A model generated the notes under the pieces. That model was not told the origin of the DNA, made no database searches, and saw only the letters and a program-made list of their open reading frames with translations. Made by a program: the position numbers and the translations under genes. Shown here one piece after another: positions 52,001 through 62,219 of a DNA stretch of 64,000 bases. Positions within the stretch are counted from its first letter, which is position 1. Each line of letters opens with the position of its first letter. The DNA is from Amblyornis subalaris. Taxonomy: Eukaryota > Chordata > Aves > Passeriformes > Ptilonorhynchidae. Where the stretch lies: contig JACAXG010000025.1 in the NCBI GenBank assembly GCA_018881555.1, forward strand, positions 2,859,899 to 2,923,898, written 5' to 3'.

Positions 52001-53696
52001 CTTCCCTACCCTGGCAGAAGAGTGAAGACCACCCTCTTCCACTTCNGGGGTGGGGTTATGGGGCAGTGTGTGAGCTGGATCGCAGACAGGGTTTGCTCTC
52101 ACCTCTTGCCTCCCCGTAGGAAGTCGGTGTGCAGTGCCCTGTCTGCCGGGAGACCCTGGTCTACGACCTCTGTGCTCTGAAGGCAGCGCCGCCCCCACAG
52201 CACCCTCTGGTAAGAGATGGGGGCTCACCTGCCCAGCTGTGCCCACTCACTGGGTAGCTTTAACTGGGACATTGTAAGGGATGAATGAATGCACACTCTC
52301 TCTAAGGTCCTCTTAGATGTCCCATCCAAAGGGCAGCTCACAGAGAGCAGATTCAGCTGTATAGCCCTGAGTTGAGCAGATGTGCTGGGGGAGAGGTGAT
52401 TCTGTCATGGGGCATGTCCCTGCCCTCACTGGGATACAATCAGGTCAGGAGAGTGACCTGATGGCAGCTGCTCTGCATCCTGCCCTACAGCAGGATGTCC
52501 CAAGGCAGTCACTACAGAACCAGTGGGTCTGCACTGGGATGCTTTNCCTCTGTCCAGGGGTTTCCCGTGCATCTGTAGGCCTGGTCAATGTGGCAAAAGG
52601 AAGCAGGTTGCCTGGCACTGTGCAATCAAAGGAAGGTTTGGGGAGTAGCTCCCAGCCCTGCCACTGCCCGTCTATGCTAAGTGTTGAGAGAGACCTTACC
52701 CTGCCTTGCTTTCTGCTGCTCAGGAGCCGTACAGGCCAGATGCCAAGGTGCTGCAGCACCAGGAAGAACTGCGCCTAATTTTCAAGAGACAGCAAGAGAA
52801 AGGGGGAATCATCGACCCCGAGGCAGAGAGGAACCGATATTTCATCAGCCTCCAGGCGGTATGGCACTGGGGAAAAAGAGCTGCCAAGGGGGCTCTGGGC
52901 TGCAGGACCGAGCACTGTCTTCTGCTGTGGGACACCCCTGTCCTGTTCTTCACTGGTGGCTTCTTTCTTTTAGCCTCCAGCTGCTGTGGATCCAGGCCAA
53001 GCAGCCACTGCCTCTGAGCTGTCGGTGAGTGCCCACGCTGCAGATGTGCCCCAGCCGCCCAGCCAAGCCTCCGCTCCCGAGCCAGCTGGGGCATCCGAGG
53101 CCAGGGCAGAACCCGGGCGGCCCGAGAGGCCTGCTGTGCCCAGAGAGCAACTGAGCAAGAGGGAGAGGCACAGAGGGGAGAGGCCAGGCTCCCGAGGCCA
53201 GGGCAGGCAGCTGTGCAGTGGCTCGCAGGAACCAGGAGAGGAAGCCTGTCATCCACTGCATGGCTCCAGGGGGCCCAGGGTCTTCAGCCAGAGACCACAG
53301 CGGAGACCTGCTGGACGGCACAGCCAGGAGTTTTCAAAGCCTCACAGTAGAAGCAGGGCTGCTCCCTTGGCTGAAAGAAAGGAGTTGTGNCCTGAAGACC
53401 CCTCGTCAGTAACAGAGGCCGTGGACTTGAAAGAGGAGCACCGTGATGTGGAGAGATGGCGCACAGAGGAGGGGACTGAGGCCCAGGGCAGGAAAAAGGA
53501 GAACCTGATGTTCAACCGCAGTGACCACAAAGCTGCCCCCAACTGGCAGGGCCACCATAGGCCCTGGGATTGTGGGAGGTGGGAAAGGTCCAGAGTTCAG
53601 GAGCGTGGTTCCTACCCCAGAGCACCAAGAGGGCGAGGGATGTTTAGGCCCAGTGGAGCTCGAGAGGCCCACCTTGAGAAGGAGAGCGGCTCCTAG
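49066..53696 (+). CDS. RNF25: E3 ubiquitin-protein ligase RNF25 (RWD + RING)
   Basis: Ten exons: 49066-49103, 49254-49328, 49403-49505, 49598-49665, 50382-50451, 50578-50649, 51383-51523, 52120-52209, 52724-52858, 52974-53696 (TAG). Total 1515 nt, 504 aa (human, recalled, 459). Start MAAAGEEAEATDW. Residues about 10-120 form an RWD domain (LPPEVEVLESIYLEEL, ITLHPATAQDQDSQYV, YPDKAPEISIRNPRGL). The RING runs from Cys134 (CVICLYGF) through CYHYFHSHCLARY to CPVC at 195-198, with a long glutamate-rich insertion between the second and last pairs. Then comes GGIIDPEAERNRYFISLQ and a long basic, Pro/Arg-rich tail. RNF25 works with UBE2D/E2-E enzymes; it was described as AO7 and is implicated in quality control of stalled ribosomes with RNF14. 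Introns 1-3 are only 150, 74 and 92 bp. An n sits in codon 53390. Confidence 0.95.
49108..49215. repeat. CT-rich imperfect minisatellite filling RNF25 intron 1
   Basis: Units of about 13-18 bp based on CCCGCACCCTCC / CCCGCACCCCTGCTG recur six or more times. They occupy most of the 150-bp intron between exons 49066-49103 and 49254-49328. Confidence 0.6.
51604..51623. repeat. Short (CTAGTC)n microsatellite in RNF25 intron 7
   Basis: About three and a half copies of a 6-bp unit, CTAGTC. Confidence 0.7.
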
Positions 53697-54694
53697 CAGG
53701 AATGATGAGGGGCTGGGCTGGGGGAGAAAAGGGCTGTTTCTGGGGAGAACAATGAAGGCTCTGGTGAAGCAGTAGCAAGCAGATACCATACCCCTTGGAA
53801 GGGAGGAGGCAGATGGCATGTGGGACAGCTTGGGACAGGCAGTGGCCAAGGTATGTGCAGAGTAAAGCATCCTGGCTGTCACCAGCATTGGAGAAGCGGA
53901 ATCTTGACAGATCATATCAACGCTGGTCTCAGAGGACCCAGGGGACAGAGGTAGCTTTGACTGGAGACCTGCAGCCATCATCTCTGTAGGTGAACTGCCA
54001 AGAAGTGTGCACACCTATAGAGCAAATGGACTAAGCCCAGCATGGTGCCATGGTGGAGCCAAAGTTGTGTCAAGACCTTCCCCAGAAGCCAGTATCCCAG
54101 TGAAGCTGTGGTGGTGCCAAGTGATGGGCTTGTGCCAGGGCAGTAGCCTGGAGCTCACCTCCCCTCGCTCTGTCCCCCATTCCTTCTCAGAGCACCTTCT
54201 CAACTGCTGGGATCTGCCAGGCAAGTCCTTTTCATGCAGGACATTTCTCAGTCCCAGCCAGGAGATCCAAGTTAAGCTTAAGTCAATGCACTGGTAGGTC
54301 ACGGCTCTCTGGTGGCTGAGGCTTCAGTTTGGCTCCCGCTTCCCCAGGAAGCCCGTCTTCAGCTGGAGCTCCTTCCCTGTCCTTCAGCTGCTTTTGTGCA
54401 GGCAGCAGCTGATGGAGGAAACCTGGGAGGAGAGCACTCTGCTTTTTAACCTGTATCTGTCGGAATCCCCCTCTAAGGCCAGACTGTCTCTTGGCACTTC
54501 TGACAACCTGGAAGTGAAGACGTGCCCCAGTACTTTGGATACTGCTACCCTCCTTTCATCTTCAAGCTGATATTGCTTCAAAATGAGGATTTGCTGTTTA
54601 GACTTGGTGCAGTTCTATCTGCTGCTGCTCCACAGATTTAAATGGTGTCCCACACCAAAGCCATGAAGGGTGATCCCAAGCCTCTGAAGTGGCT

Positions 54695-54700
54695 ATTAAA
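54695..54700 (+). terminator. Candidate RNF25 poly(A) signal (ATTAAA)
   Basis: ATTAAA about 1.0 kb below the RNF25 stop, followed within 20-40 bp by T- and GT-containing sequence. It would define a 3' UTR of 53697 to about 54720. Confidence 0.4.
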
Positions 54701-57375
54701 TTAATTCATTGGGTCTTCTCCAGAGCCTGCTCCCTTTGTTTCCTCTGCCCTCTTGCTCTTGTTTGTTGCTGTTTGGAGCNAAGGTGTTGATCCCTGGTAT
54801 TTTTCACTTCCTTCCCTGTTCCCTACAACCAGAGCCAAGGCAGAGACCTTCCCCTGATGCTCCTGGGTGGCAGGCAGGCTCCCTGCTTTGCCGAGCTCAG
54901 TGTAAGCTCTCTGCCTCACCTGGACAATACTAATTCCTTCACACTTGTTTGTGCCTTGTTTCCCACCTCTTTTTTGGTGACACATGGGTTGTTATTGTCT
55001 TCCTCCTTCTAAGTGCAAAAATAGCAGTGCCACAATGGACTTGGCAGAACTTCATGTGAGATCCCGAGGAAATCAACGGCTGTGTGTGTGCCAGGAGGGC
55101 ATTTGCCAGCACACACATCTGTCCAGCTGATCTTTGGCACGTGAAGGGTGCACAAACCCCCTTCTTGACTGGGAGCTCCTCACCTGCTGCCCTGCTTACT
55201 CCATGCCTGGCCTTCACCTGAAGGGGGTGGTTTAACCTGCTGCCCAAGAACCTTCTGTCCTTACATTTCCAACACTGGTTTATTTTCAACCCTAATGCTC
55301 TAAAATCATTACTGTTTTTCTCCCTCCTTGGCCTGAGCCTACACTACCTGTCCTGGACTTGGCGATCTGAGAGCCAGATGTTGTGGCCTGCTGAGGATGA
55401 GGGCTGAGCCCTCGTGCCCTGAAGTTAGCCCTAATTTTTCTTCAGTGCTCCCTCTGTTCTTGTTCAGCTGGTTTCTGGGGGAATGGCCTGTCCACATCTG
55501 GGTGAAAAGGTGCAAACTCTACCTGACATTGGTGCTTGTCCTGCTGCCTCCTGCCTTCACTGGTGAAACTGCTGTGCTCCAAGAAAGGCATTTGATTGTG
55601 TCCTGAAAGAAACATGGAAGATCTCTGCTCCTCACAGCAGCTGAAGGTTCTTGGCTTCCTCCGGTGAGCCAGGATTACTCTCAGCAGGGAAGCTGCTGTG
55701 CCATGTTTGGAGCATGGGAATTCAGCCATGGAAATCAGAGTGAGTGAGGACTTCGATAACTTCAATCAATGCTAGATGTGTTAGAGAAAGGCTTTTTCCT
55801 GGGAGTAGTGATTTTGGAACAGCCCCTCTCCAACTCACCACTGTCAGCCTGGAGCAGAGGGCATTTTGCAACAGTGTCTGGAAATGAGTTTGGGATACAC
55901 AAACCAAACCTCCAGGTCAGAGGGGAGGAACAGACTCTGCACCCTGACTTGGGTCCCCTTGCTTGGTGTCTGCCTGTGTTGCTCACCTACCTCACAAGGC
56001 TGTTGTGAGGCTTTACTGGCAAAAGCCCTGGGGCTGGGCAGAAAGGCACTGGCAGCATCTGTAGCATTAACACTATTAAAAGCAAGCAGAGTGAGAGATG
56101 TTGCCTGTGCTCTCGTGTGGTGGCATTGGGTCCCTCTGGCTCCTCCCCAACCACTCCCCATCTTCCCAAACAGCTGTGAGACACTTGCCAGTCACTCACT
56201 GGGCAGTTTTGACTCCCAGTTTTGAGGGAAGAGGCTGGATCTGAGCAGTCAGCTTCTGCGGNATGGCCAAACACAGGGTGTGAGATGCCAACAGCAGCAT
56301 TCTGCTCCTTCACTTGCAGAAACATTTGNTGAAGTCTGGGATTGCATTAAAGCAGTGCCTGTTTGCACCAAAATCCATCCAGGTGCCATTAGCTGCACCT
56401 CTGTGTATTGCCATGTGCTCTTGGGTATGCCCTTGGCCCTGCAGGGCAAGAGGAGGGCTGAGCAGTGACCTACAGTTGGGGTTTGGCCTGAAACCTGCTC
56501 CCCCAGCCCCACTCAGGTGATGCAATCCCCAAAACTGACTACATGAACACAGGACTGGTTCTGAGGAAACGGATTTTCAGGATTCCGCAAGAGGGGCCAA
56601 AAGGGGAGAGCTCTTTGGAAGATATGCTGTAACTGGCCAAAGCCTCACATCTGCCGTCACATAATTCCAGGGCCACACATCTCCTCTGGTGGGAAGGACA
56701 GTCATGCCCACCTAGGAACGATATCCAAGTAGATCTGTGGCTTGGCATCATAACTCAGTAGGACAGGAACAGTGGCACNAGCCTGAAGCTCAAAAGACAA
56801 TGAGCCATCTCTTGGGAGCTGCTTTTTTTCTGAAACACTCTGGATTTGCAGTAGTGGCCTTGCAAGGCCCTGGTCAGGAGGGTTCTGGACCAGCAGCTGG
56901 ATAGTGGGGCAATTAACAGGAAAAGGGACCAGAGAGACAAGAGTTGTGTTGTGCACTTCACAGAGGATATTCACAAACCAGTGAGACCATTGTCCTTTAA
57001 AAAAAGCAGCTGCTTTTAGCAGTGTAGAACCCCAGTGTCCCGCCCCAAGGAAATGCCTTTCTTGTGCACCTCCAGGCTGACCCACAAGGAAGGGGATTCA
57101 CACCCAGGAGCCTTGGCAGCTTAGAGCAATCCCAACACGAGGCACACACTGGTGAGCGGAGTTGGTGCAGTAGCACCCAAGTCTGGGGAGCAGCAAGAGC
57201 AGATTCCCTTCCTTGCTGCAAGGCTGGCAGCTCTGACTCTCCAAAACCACNGCATTGGAGGGGTAGAGGTGAACAGAGACCTGGCCTGTGCAGCTGGGCA
57301 GCTTCACGGCATCCCCAGGATGGTCACATCTTTGTCCCAGTCCTCTCAGTGTCACAAGGGAAAGCTGGCCCCTGG
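54701..57375. other. Convergent intergenic space between RNF25 and BCS1L
   Basis: BCS1L ends at 57376 on the minus strand, so its 3' UTR extends leftward into this region. AATAAA on the minus strand at about 55280 is a distant candidate signal. A 127-codon minus frame (57085-56702) looks protein-like but has no recognised family. I found no other gene or repeat. Confidence 0.45.
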
Positions 57376-60300
57376 TCACAGCAGGCTGGAGCTTATGTTT
57401 GAAGTGGCTCCATCAGGGTCTGTCTTGTAAAGCATGAAGTGGCCCTGCACCTGGGCCGCGCTGATCTGTTTGGAGACCGCCAGCGCCTGCTCCGCAAACC
57501 GCTGGGCTGCAGCCGGGGGCTGCTCGGGGTAGAAGCGCTGGAACATGCAGGCGAGCTGCCAGTGGGAGCAGTGGCCCACGTACTGCTTCACATCCACACG
57601 GCCCGGACGCACCAGGGCTGGGTCCAGCCTGTCNAGAGACACGGGGGGTGCCTGGAAACCTCACCAAAGCATCTCTGCAGGGTGGGTCCTGCAGGAAGCC
57701 CCCGTCCACACTAGCACAGCCNGAGTCCTATCTGCCAAGTGCCATGCACTGTGAGATGGTAAAGTCGGGGAACAGGTTCATCCCTGGGGAGACTGAGGGG
57801 GGAAATCGACCCAAAAGAAAGGACAGAGCTGGGGAAGGACTGACTCTGAAGTAGGACAAGCATGTCCTGGGAAACAGCTCTGCCGATCTCTGTCCCATGA
57901 GCAACCTCTGAACAACCCCTTAGGCCAGCTCAGTCTGGGACAAGCCAAGTCTGCCACAGTGCAGTGGCTGGCCAGGCACTGTGAGCCCAGGCTGCATCCC
58001 ACCAACCCTAGGGGCTGCACATGGGGCCACAACATGGACACAACCCCAAAACCTGCAGCTCCCCACTGGCAGGAAGCTGGTACCACCCACGAAGGGCACA
58101 ACCATGTTCTGAACAGCAAGTAGGCATCTGAGACTCTGGCAAAAGGGATCCTGATTAGCAGTCAAGGCATTTGCATCCCAGGGGAGGATTTGGGAAACCT
58201 GAAACCCCAGTCTTCATGCTGGAGGATTCAATAAAGCCCAGCAAAAAGGGAGCAAGGTTTTCCTGTGCTATCCACCCCACTCCCTCCCAGGGGGCAGCTC
58301 TGACCTGTCCACATAGTTGGTGGTCATGAAGACAATCCTGGCTTCTGTGGAGGCCACACCATCCAGTGCATTGAGGAGACCGCTGAAGGTCAGGCGCCCC
58401 ATGCCTTGGTACACAGCTGGGTCTGGGAACAGAGGTGTCTGAGATCGTAGCCGTTGGCCACTAACCCTGCATAGGCTTGCAGGCCACGTTNCTATCACCC
58501 AAGGCTTACACCAAGCTTCCCACTCACTCCTTGCTCGGAGACTGACCCTCTGCCTGGCTGGCAGCACATTCATCTCCCCTGCCCACATGCACCCATGGAA
58601 ACCCAAAGAAAGAATGAGAGGTAAAACCACTTTCTCCCTCATGCTGAAAGTGGCTGCACAGGAGAAGGATCTTTGCCTGAGGATAAAAGACCCAAATTTC
58701 CTTTTATAGCCTCGCCAAAACTAGACAAGGTCCAGTTTCAGCCCTGAGGCCTTAGAGATGCCCACTCCTTGTCTCTGCCGGTGCAGCAGAGCAGCCCAGA
58801 GTCCAAACCTTTCCCCAGTACAGCTGGGGAACCTCCCTCCTGCTGCTGGTCCAGGAACAGGGGCAGTGCTCACTCTCAGCAGCAAGGTCCCGGCTGATGA
58901 AGGCAGCATCCACGTCCTCCAGCAGGATGATGCTCTGCTGTGGTGCCACACTCAGGAGGTGATTGAGCCGGTCATCGGAGAGGCTGTGGTCACTGAGGCT
59001 CAGCAGGCAGATACTGTACTCCAGCTCCCCGGCCAGGGCTGTGCTAGGAAGGACAAAAACCACAGGGGTGAATGACAGTGGGAAAGCCTGGAGCCAAAGA
59101 AGAACCAGATTTCTCCAGCCAGCAGGAGACAGGGCAGAGGTGTCCTTTCCCAGCAGGGATCAGATCTGAGGGGCAGGTGGGAGCCCCTGCTCAGCCCGCC
59201 TGTGCCATGCAGCACTGTGCAAAACAAGGGCACAAAGGGCTCATCACCCTGACCTGTCACAGTGCCAGAAACACAAATGCTTACACCAGGCACCACACAT
59301 GAGGCACAGCCCACTCCTGCATTCCAAACCCAAACTCATCCACACCCTCTCATCCAAGACTGCTGTGCCCCAGAGCAGGCAGCTGGTGGGAAAATAGCTG
59401 TCAGCCAGCCTGGCAATACTCACATGAAGCTGCTTTTCCCACAGCCAGGAGGACCATACAGCAGGTAGCCTCTTCGGTATGGGATCCCTAGGAAGACAGT
59501 GNTCTTTTAGGATAACCAGCTGGATTGCTCTGTGCTCCCTCCCTCCGAGCTGTGGTGCTGTGCTGAGCACACATAGAGGATACACCTAGGGTGGGCAAGC
59601 AGCAGGGAAAAACCTCTCCACAGCCAATTCCAGAGAGGATCATGAGCATCCTGTCCCACCCTATATCATACAGAGCACGCCACACCAGAGCCTTGCCTCT
59701 CTCACTGTACCACTTGGGGTTGCTGACGAACTCCTTCACGTCCTGAACCAGCCTCTCTGACACGCCTTTCTCCAGCACCACGGAGCTGAGGGGCCGGCGG
59801 CGGCGGGGGAAGCCGAACTGACGCCACTCTGCCCCCACAGCCGTGTACATGATCGTCCTCCCCTCCTGCTGCTGCAGCGCCAGCTCCCGGGCTGCAGAGA
59901 GAGGCAGAGGGGACAGATGCCAGGGAAGAGGATCTCCTGTGAAGCCCTGGGCCTCACCAGGGAGTAGGCAGTTCTCAGCAGGACTCCATGCAGTTCACCT
60001 ACAGACCTTCCTGAAGGATATTGAAGAAGATCTCCCGGTTGGTGCCCAGTGCAGTGAAGGTGACAGACTCCCAGGGGGTCCCTGTGTTCAGGTCAATCAT
60101 CTGCGTCTCCCGGCTGCGCTCAATGCGAATCCACTTTCTGCGATACCTGGGGCAGGAAGACGGGGGGAGTACAGGGATCCAGCACCTCTCACTGTGCCCA
60201 GCCTGGTTCNTGAATCAGGAACACTCATCTCGGGTAAGGAAATCATTTCACACTGCTGAGTACAGGCTCCTCTAGCTACTCTCAATCACCTGCTCTAACC

Positions 60301-60725
60301 CAGACCCAGGGAGGAGGCAGGATCCTCTCCGCTGCCTCTATGGGCCCCCCCAAGTTGCCAAAGTGAGGCTCAATTCCAAAACTGCTTTCCCCTACCCTCC
60401 CTTACCAGATGAAGTGATTCCCGAGGCTAGGAACAAAGTCAAACTTGGTGCTGACACGCCCACTTTCATGCTGCAGGTACGANGTCTCGACACTGAGGTG
60501 CTGTGTGTGCTTGGCGTGGTGGGACACCCAGTTCAGCAGCCACTGGTAGCTCTTATCCTTGCAGGGCACCTCCAAGGTGATCATATAGTGGCGCCTGAAA
60601 GCCACCAGCCCAAACTGGGCCCCCTTACGGGCTGCTGCCAGGACTGTGCCCACTCCGACGAGGCCAAACCCAGCCCCAAAGTACGGGTTGTCCTTCAGTG
60701 CTAAGACAAAGTCAGAAAAGGGCAT
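57376..60725 (-). CDS. BCS1L: Mitochondrial chaperone BCS1 (complex III assembly AAA ATPase)
   Basis: Seven coding exons: 60725-60406, 60146-60007, 59891-59697, 59487-59424, 59043-58874, 58422-58305, 57628-57376 (TGA). Total 1260 nt, 419 aa, which as recalled equals the human length. The N-terminus [20 protein letters not shown] runs into the single membrane span (about 15-32) and a BCS1-specific domain ([24 protein letters not shown]). The AAA module has Walker A GPPGCGKS (230-237), Walker [12 protein letters not shown] (Asp283/Asp285) and the arginine finger region LVRPGRVD. The protein sits in the mitochondrial inner membrane as a heptamer and translocates the folded Rieske iron-sulfur protein. 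The acceptor at 60783 shows that this exon includes 5' UTR 60782-60726. The third intron has a GC donor (59696-59695). n occurs in codons at 60483 and in the acceptor region at 57634. Confidence 0.96.
59695..59706 (-). other. GC splice donor of BCS1L intron 3, with an upstream competing GT
   Basis: The exon ends ...GAGAG|GCAAGG, the classic form of GC donors. A GT donor, ACA|GTGAGA, lies 9 nt upstream (GT at 59705-59704). The GC site gives the conserved WYSERGIPYRRG; the GT site would give WYRIPYRRG. Confidence 0.75.
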
Positions 60726-60782
60726 CGTGGGAGGTTAAGCAGCTCCTTTCCACAGCATTGTTTCTGCACTCCGGAAACCAAC

Positions 60783-61559
60783 CTGTGAGGAAAGACTGAA
60801 TGGCAGCAACGAATACAATGGATCACCCACAGTTCCCTGGCCTTTATCGTGNCCAGTCCTCAAGGTGAAAGGCTGTCTGGCACATTTGGATCTTCCATAT
60901 CTGTGCTCGTTACCACGGGTTTGGACAGCCGGTGGCTTCAGAAGCCTCCTCCCTCTCTGCAGGCCACTGGGCAAGCCAAGCAGGAGCGGGGCCAGGAGCT
61001 GGAGGCTCTCGAACAAGCATAGGAGCATCTGTTGCTTCTCCAGCCAAGACAAACAAGCCCAGAGTTTTACAGGGTTTTATTCTTTAAACAGCCAGAAATC
61101 ATGAGCGCTGCAATTATTAAGGTTTATAGTTTGAAAAAGCTGAAGCACATCCCCAGGCTGAGCCAAGAGCCGGGTCTTTGCTGCTGGGAATGGGCACGTG
61201 ACGGAGGTGGAAGGCACACCTCCATGTCTGGATAACAGCCGCATGCTCCGGGGGCCTGAGCAGGTCTGCCATGTACGGGGAACAAGGGGGAGCCTCCCCG
61301 GGNCGACACACAGACATGCTCTGCTCCCTCACGCGGAATCCACCTCCCCTAGAACAAGGCGTGACCTTCCCCCTTCCCAGGGCACGGCGTCCCGCGGGCA
61401 GGGTCCCGCAGCCCCCCCGGCAGGAGCCCCACCTTCCCCCGCAGGAGACCCGGATCCACACCGGCCTTCCCCGCAGCGGAGGCCCAGCCCCGGTCGCTCC
61501 GCGGAGNAACCCGTGCTGCCCTGGCCCCCGCTCCGGCCGGTGCCGCCGCCGCCGCTCAC
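60783..61559 (-). other. BCS1L intron between leader exon and first coding exon
   Basis: Bounded by donor GCAG|GTGAGC at 61559 and acceptor TCCTCACAG at 60783. It contains an AATAAA on the minus strand near 61076-61083 that could give a premature 3' end but has no other support. The 3' part is AT-richer; the 5' part (about 61380 on) belongs to the CpG island. Confidence 0.6.
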
Positions 61560-61715
61560 CTGCGCCGCTTCCGCCCGCTTCCGCTCCCGCCCGCGCCGCT
61601 TCCGCCCGCACCACGGAGCGGGGCCGGCCCGGCCGGGCAGAGCGGCTGCGCGAGAGGCACAAAGGGCGGCGCTCTCGCCTCCCGACACCACCACCGAGAT
61701 GTGCCGGGGCAGGNG
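61380..61715. promoter_or_regulatory. Divergent CpG promoter of BCS1L (-) and ZNF142 (+)
   Basis: The BCS1L leader exon ends at a minus-strand donor at 61560, and its start should lie near 61600-61680. ZNF142 runs the other way from the same CpG-dense block, which holds repeated CCGCTTCCGC motifs resembling ETS/GABP-type sites, common in mitochondrial gene promoters. No TATA box was seen. Confidence 0.65.
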
Positions 61716-61910
61716 GACCCGGGGCGGCGGGGACAGCCCGGGCTGACGGGGCCCCGGGAATAGCCCAGGGTAAGGGGCGAGGGGATGTGAGGTCCCGGGG
61801 ACAGCCCGGGGTAAGGACCGAGGGGCTGGGGCGCTCGGGGACAGCCTAGGGGAGGGGCTGGGGGGCCGGGGGACAGCCCGGGGTGAAGGGCGAGAGGCTG
61901 GGGGGAGGGA
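61715..61910. repeat. GC-rich imperfect tandem repeat, about five units of 33-45 bp
   Basis: A core of GGGGACAGCCCGGGG recurs at about 61724, 61755 (diverged), 61796, 61837 and 61870. Three units continue into a GTAAGG- or GTGAAG-type sequence (61770, 61811, 61883) that looks like a splice donor. It lies at the start of ZNF142 transcription, just right of the shared promoter. Confidence 0.7.
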
Positions 61911-62219
61911 GGCCTGGCCGGGNGGGACTCGTGGGGGCACCTGCTGGTTGGAGCGAGCCCTGGGTGTTGGGAGAGCAGTGCAGNTGTCCTTGCACTCCTG
62001 TCTACCCCNTGCCAGGGGAATTGCCAGCGGCCCGCTTGGGGCACAGCAGAAAACAGCCAGCGTTGAGATACCTTGGTTCGTACACTGCCTGGGGACTGGC
62101 TCCACAGGCTGCCCCACAAAATCCTGTTGAGCTCTGGAATGTCCCTCGTTTAAAGTGCTTTCTTTCTGTTTCAGACTGAGAGGCCATCCTGCCCAGCACC
62201 AAGGCAGTACCTGGTGGCA

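Noticed and set aside
61715..61910. Spaced repeats resembling an array of the CRISPR type
   Set aside because: Units are imperfect, GC-rich and lack unique spacers; the DNA is vertebrate.
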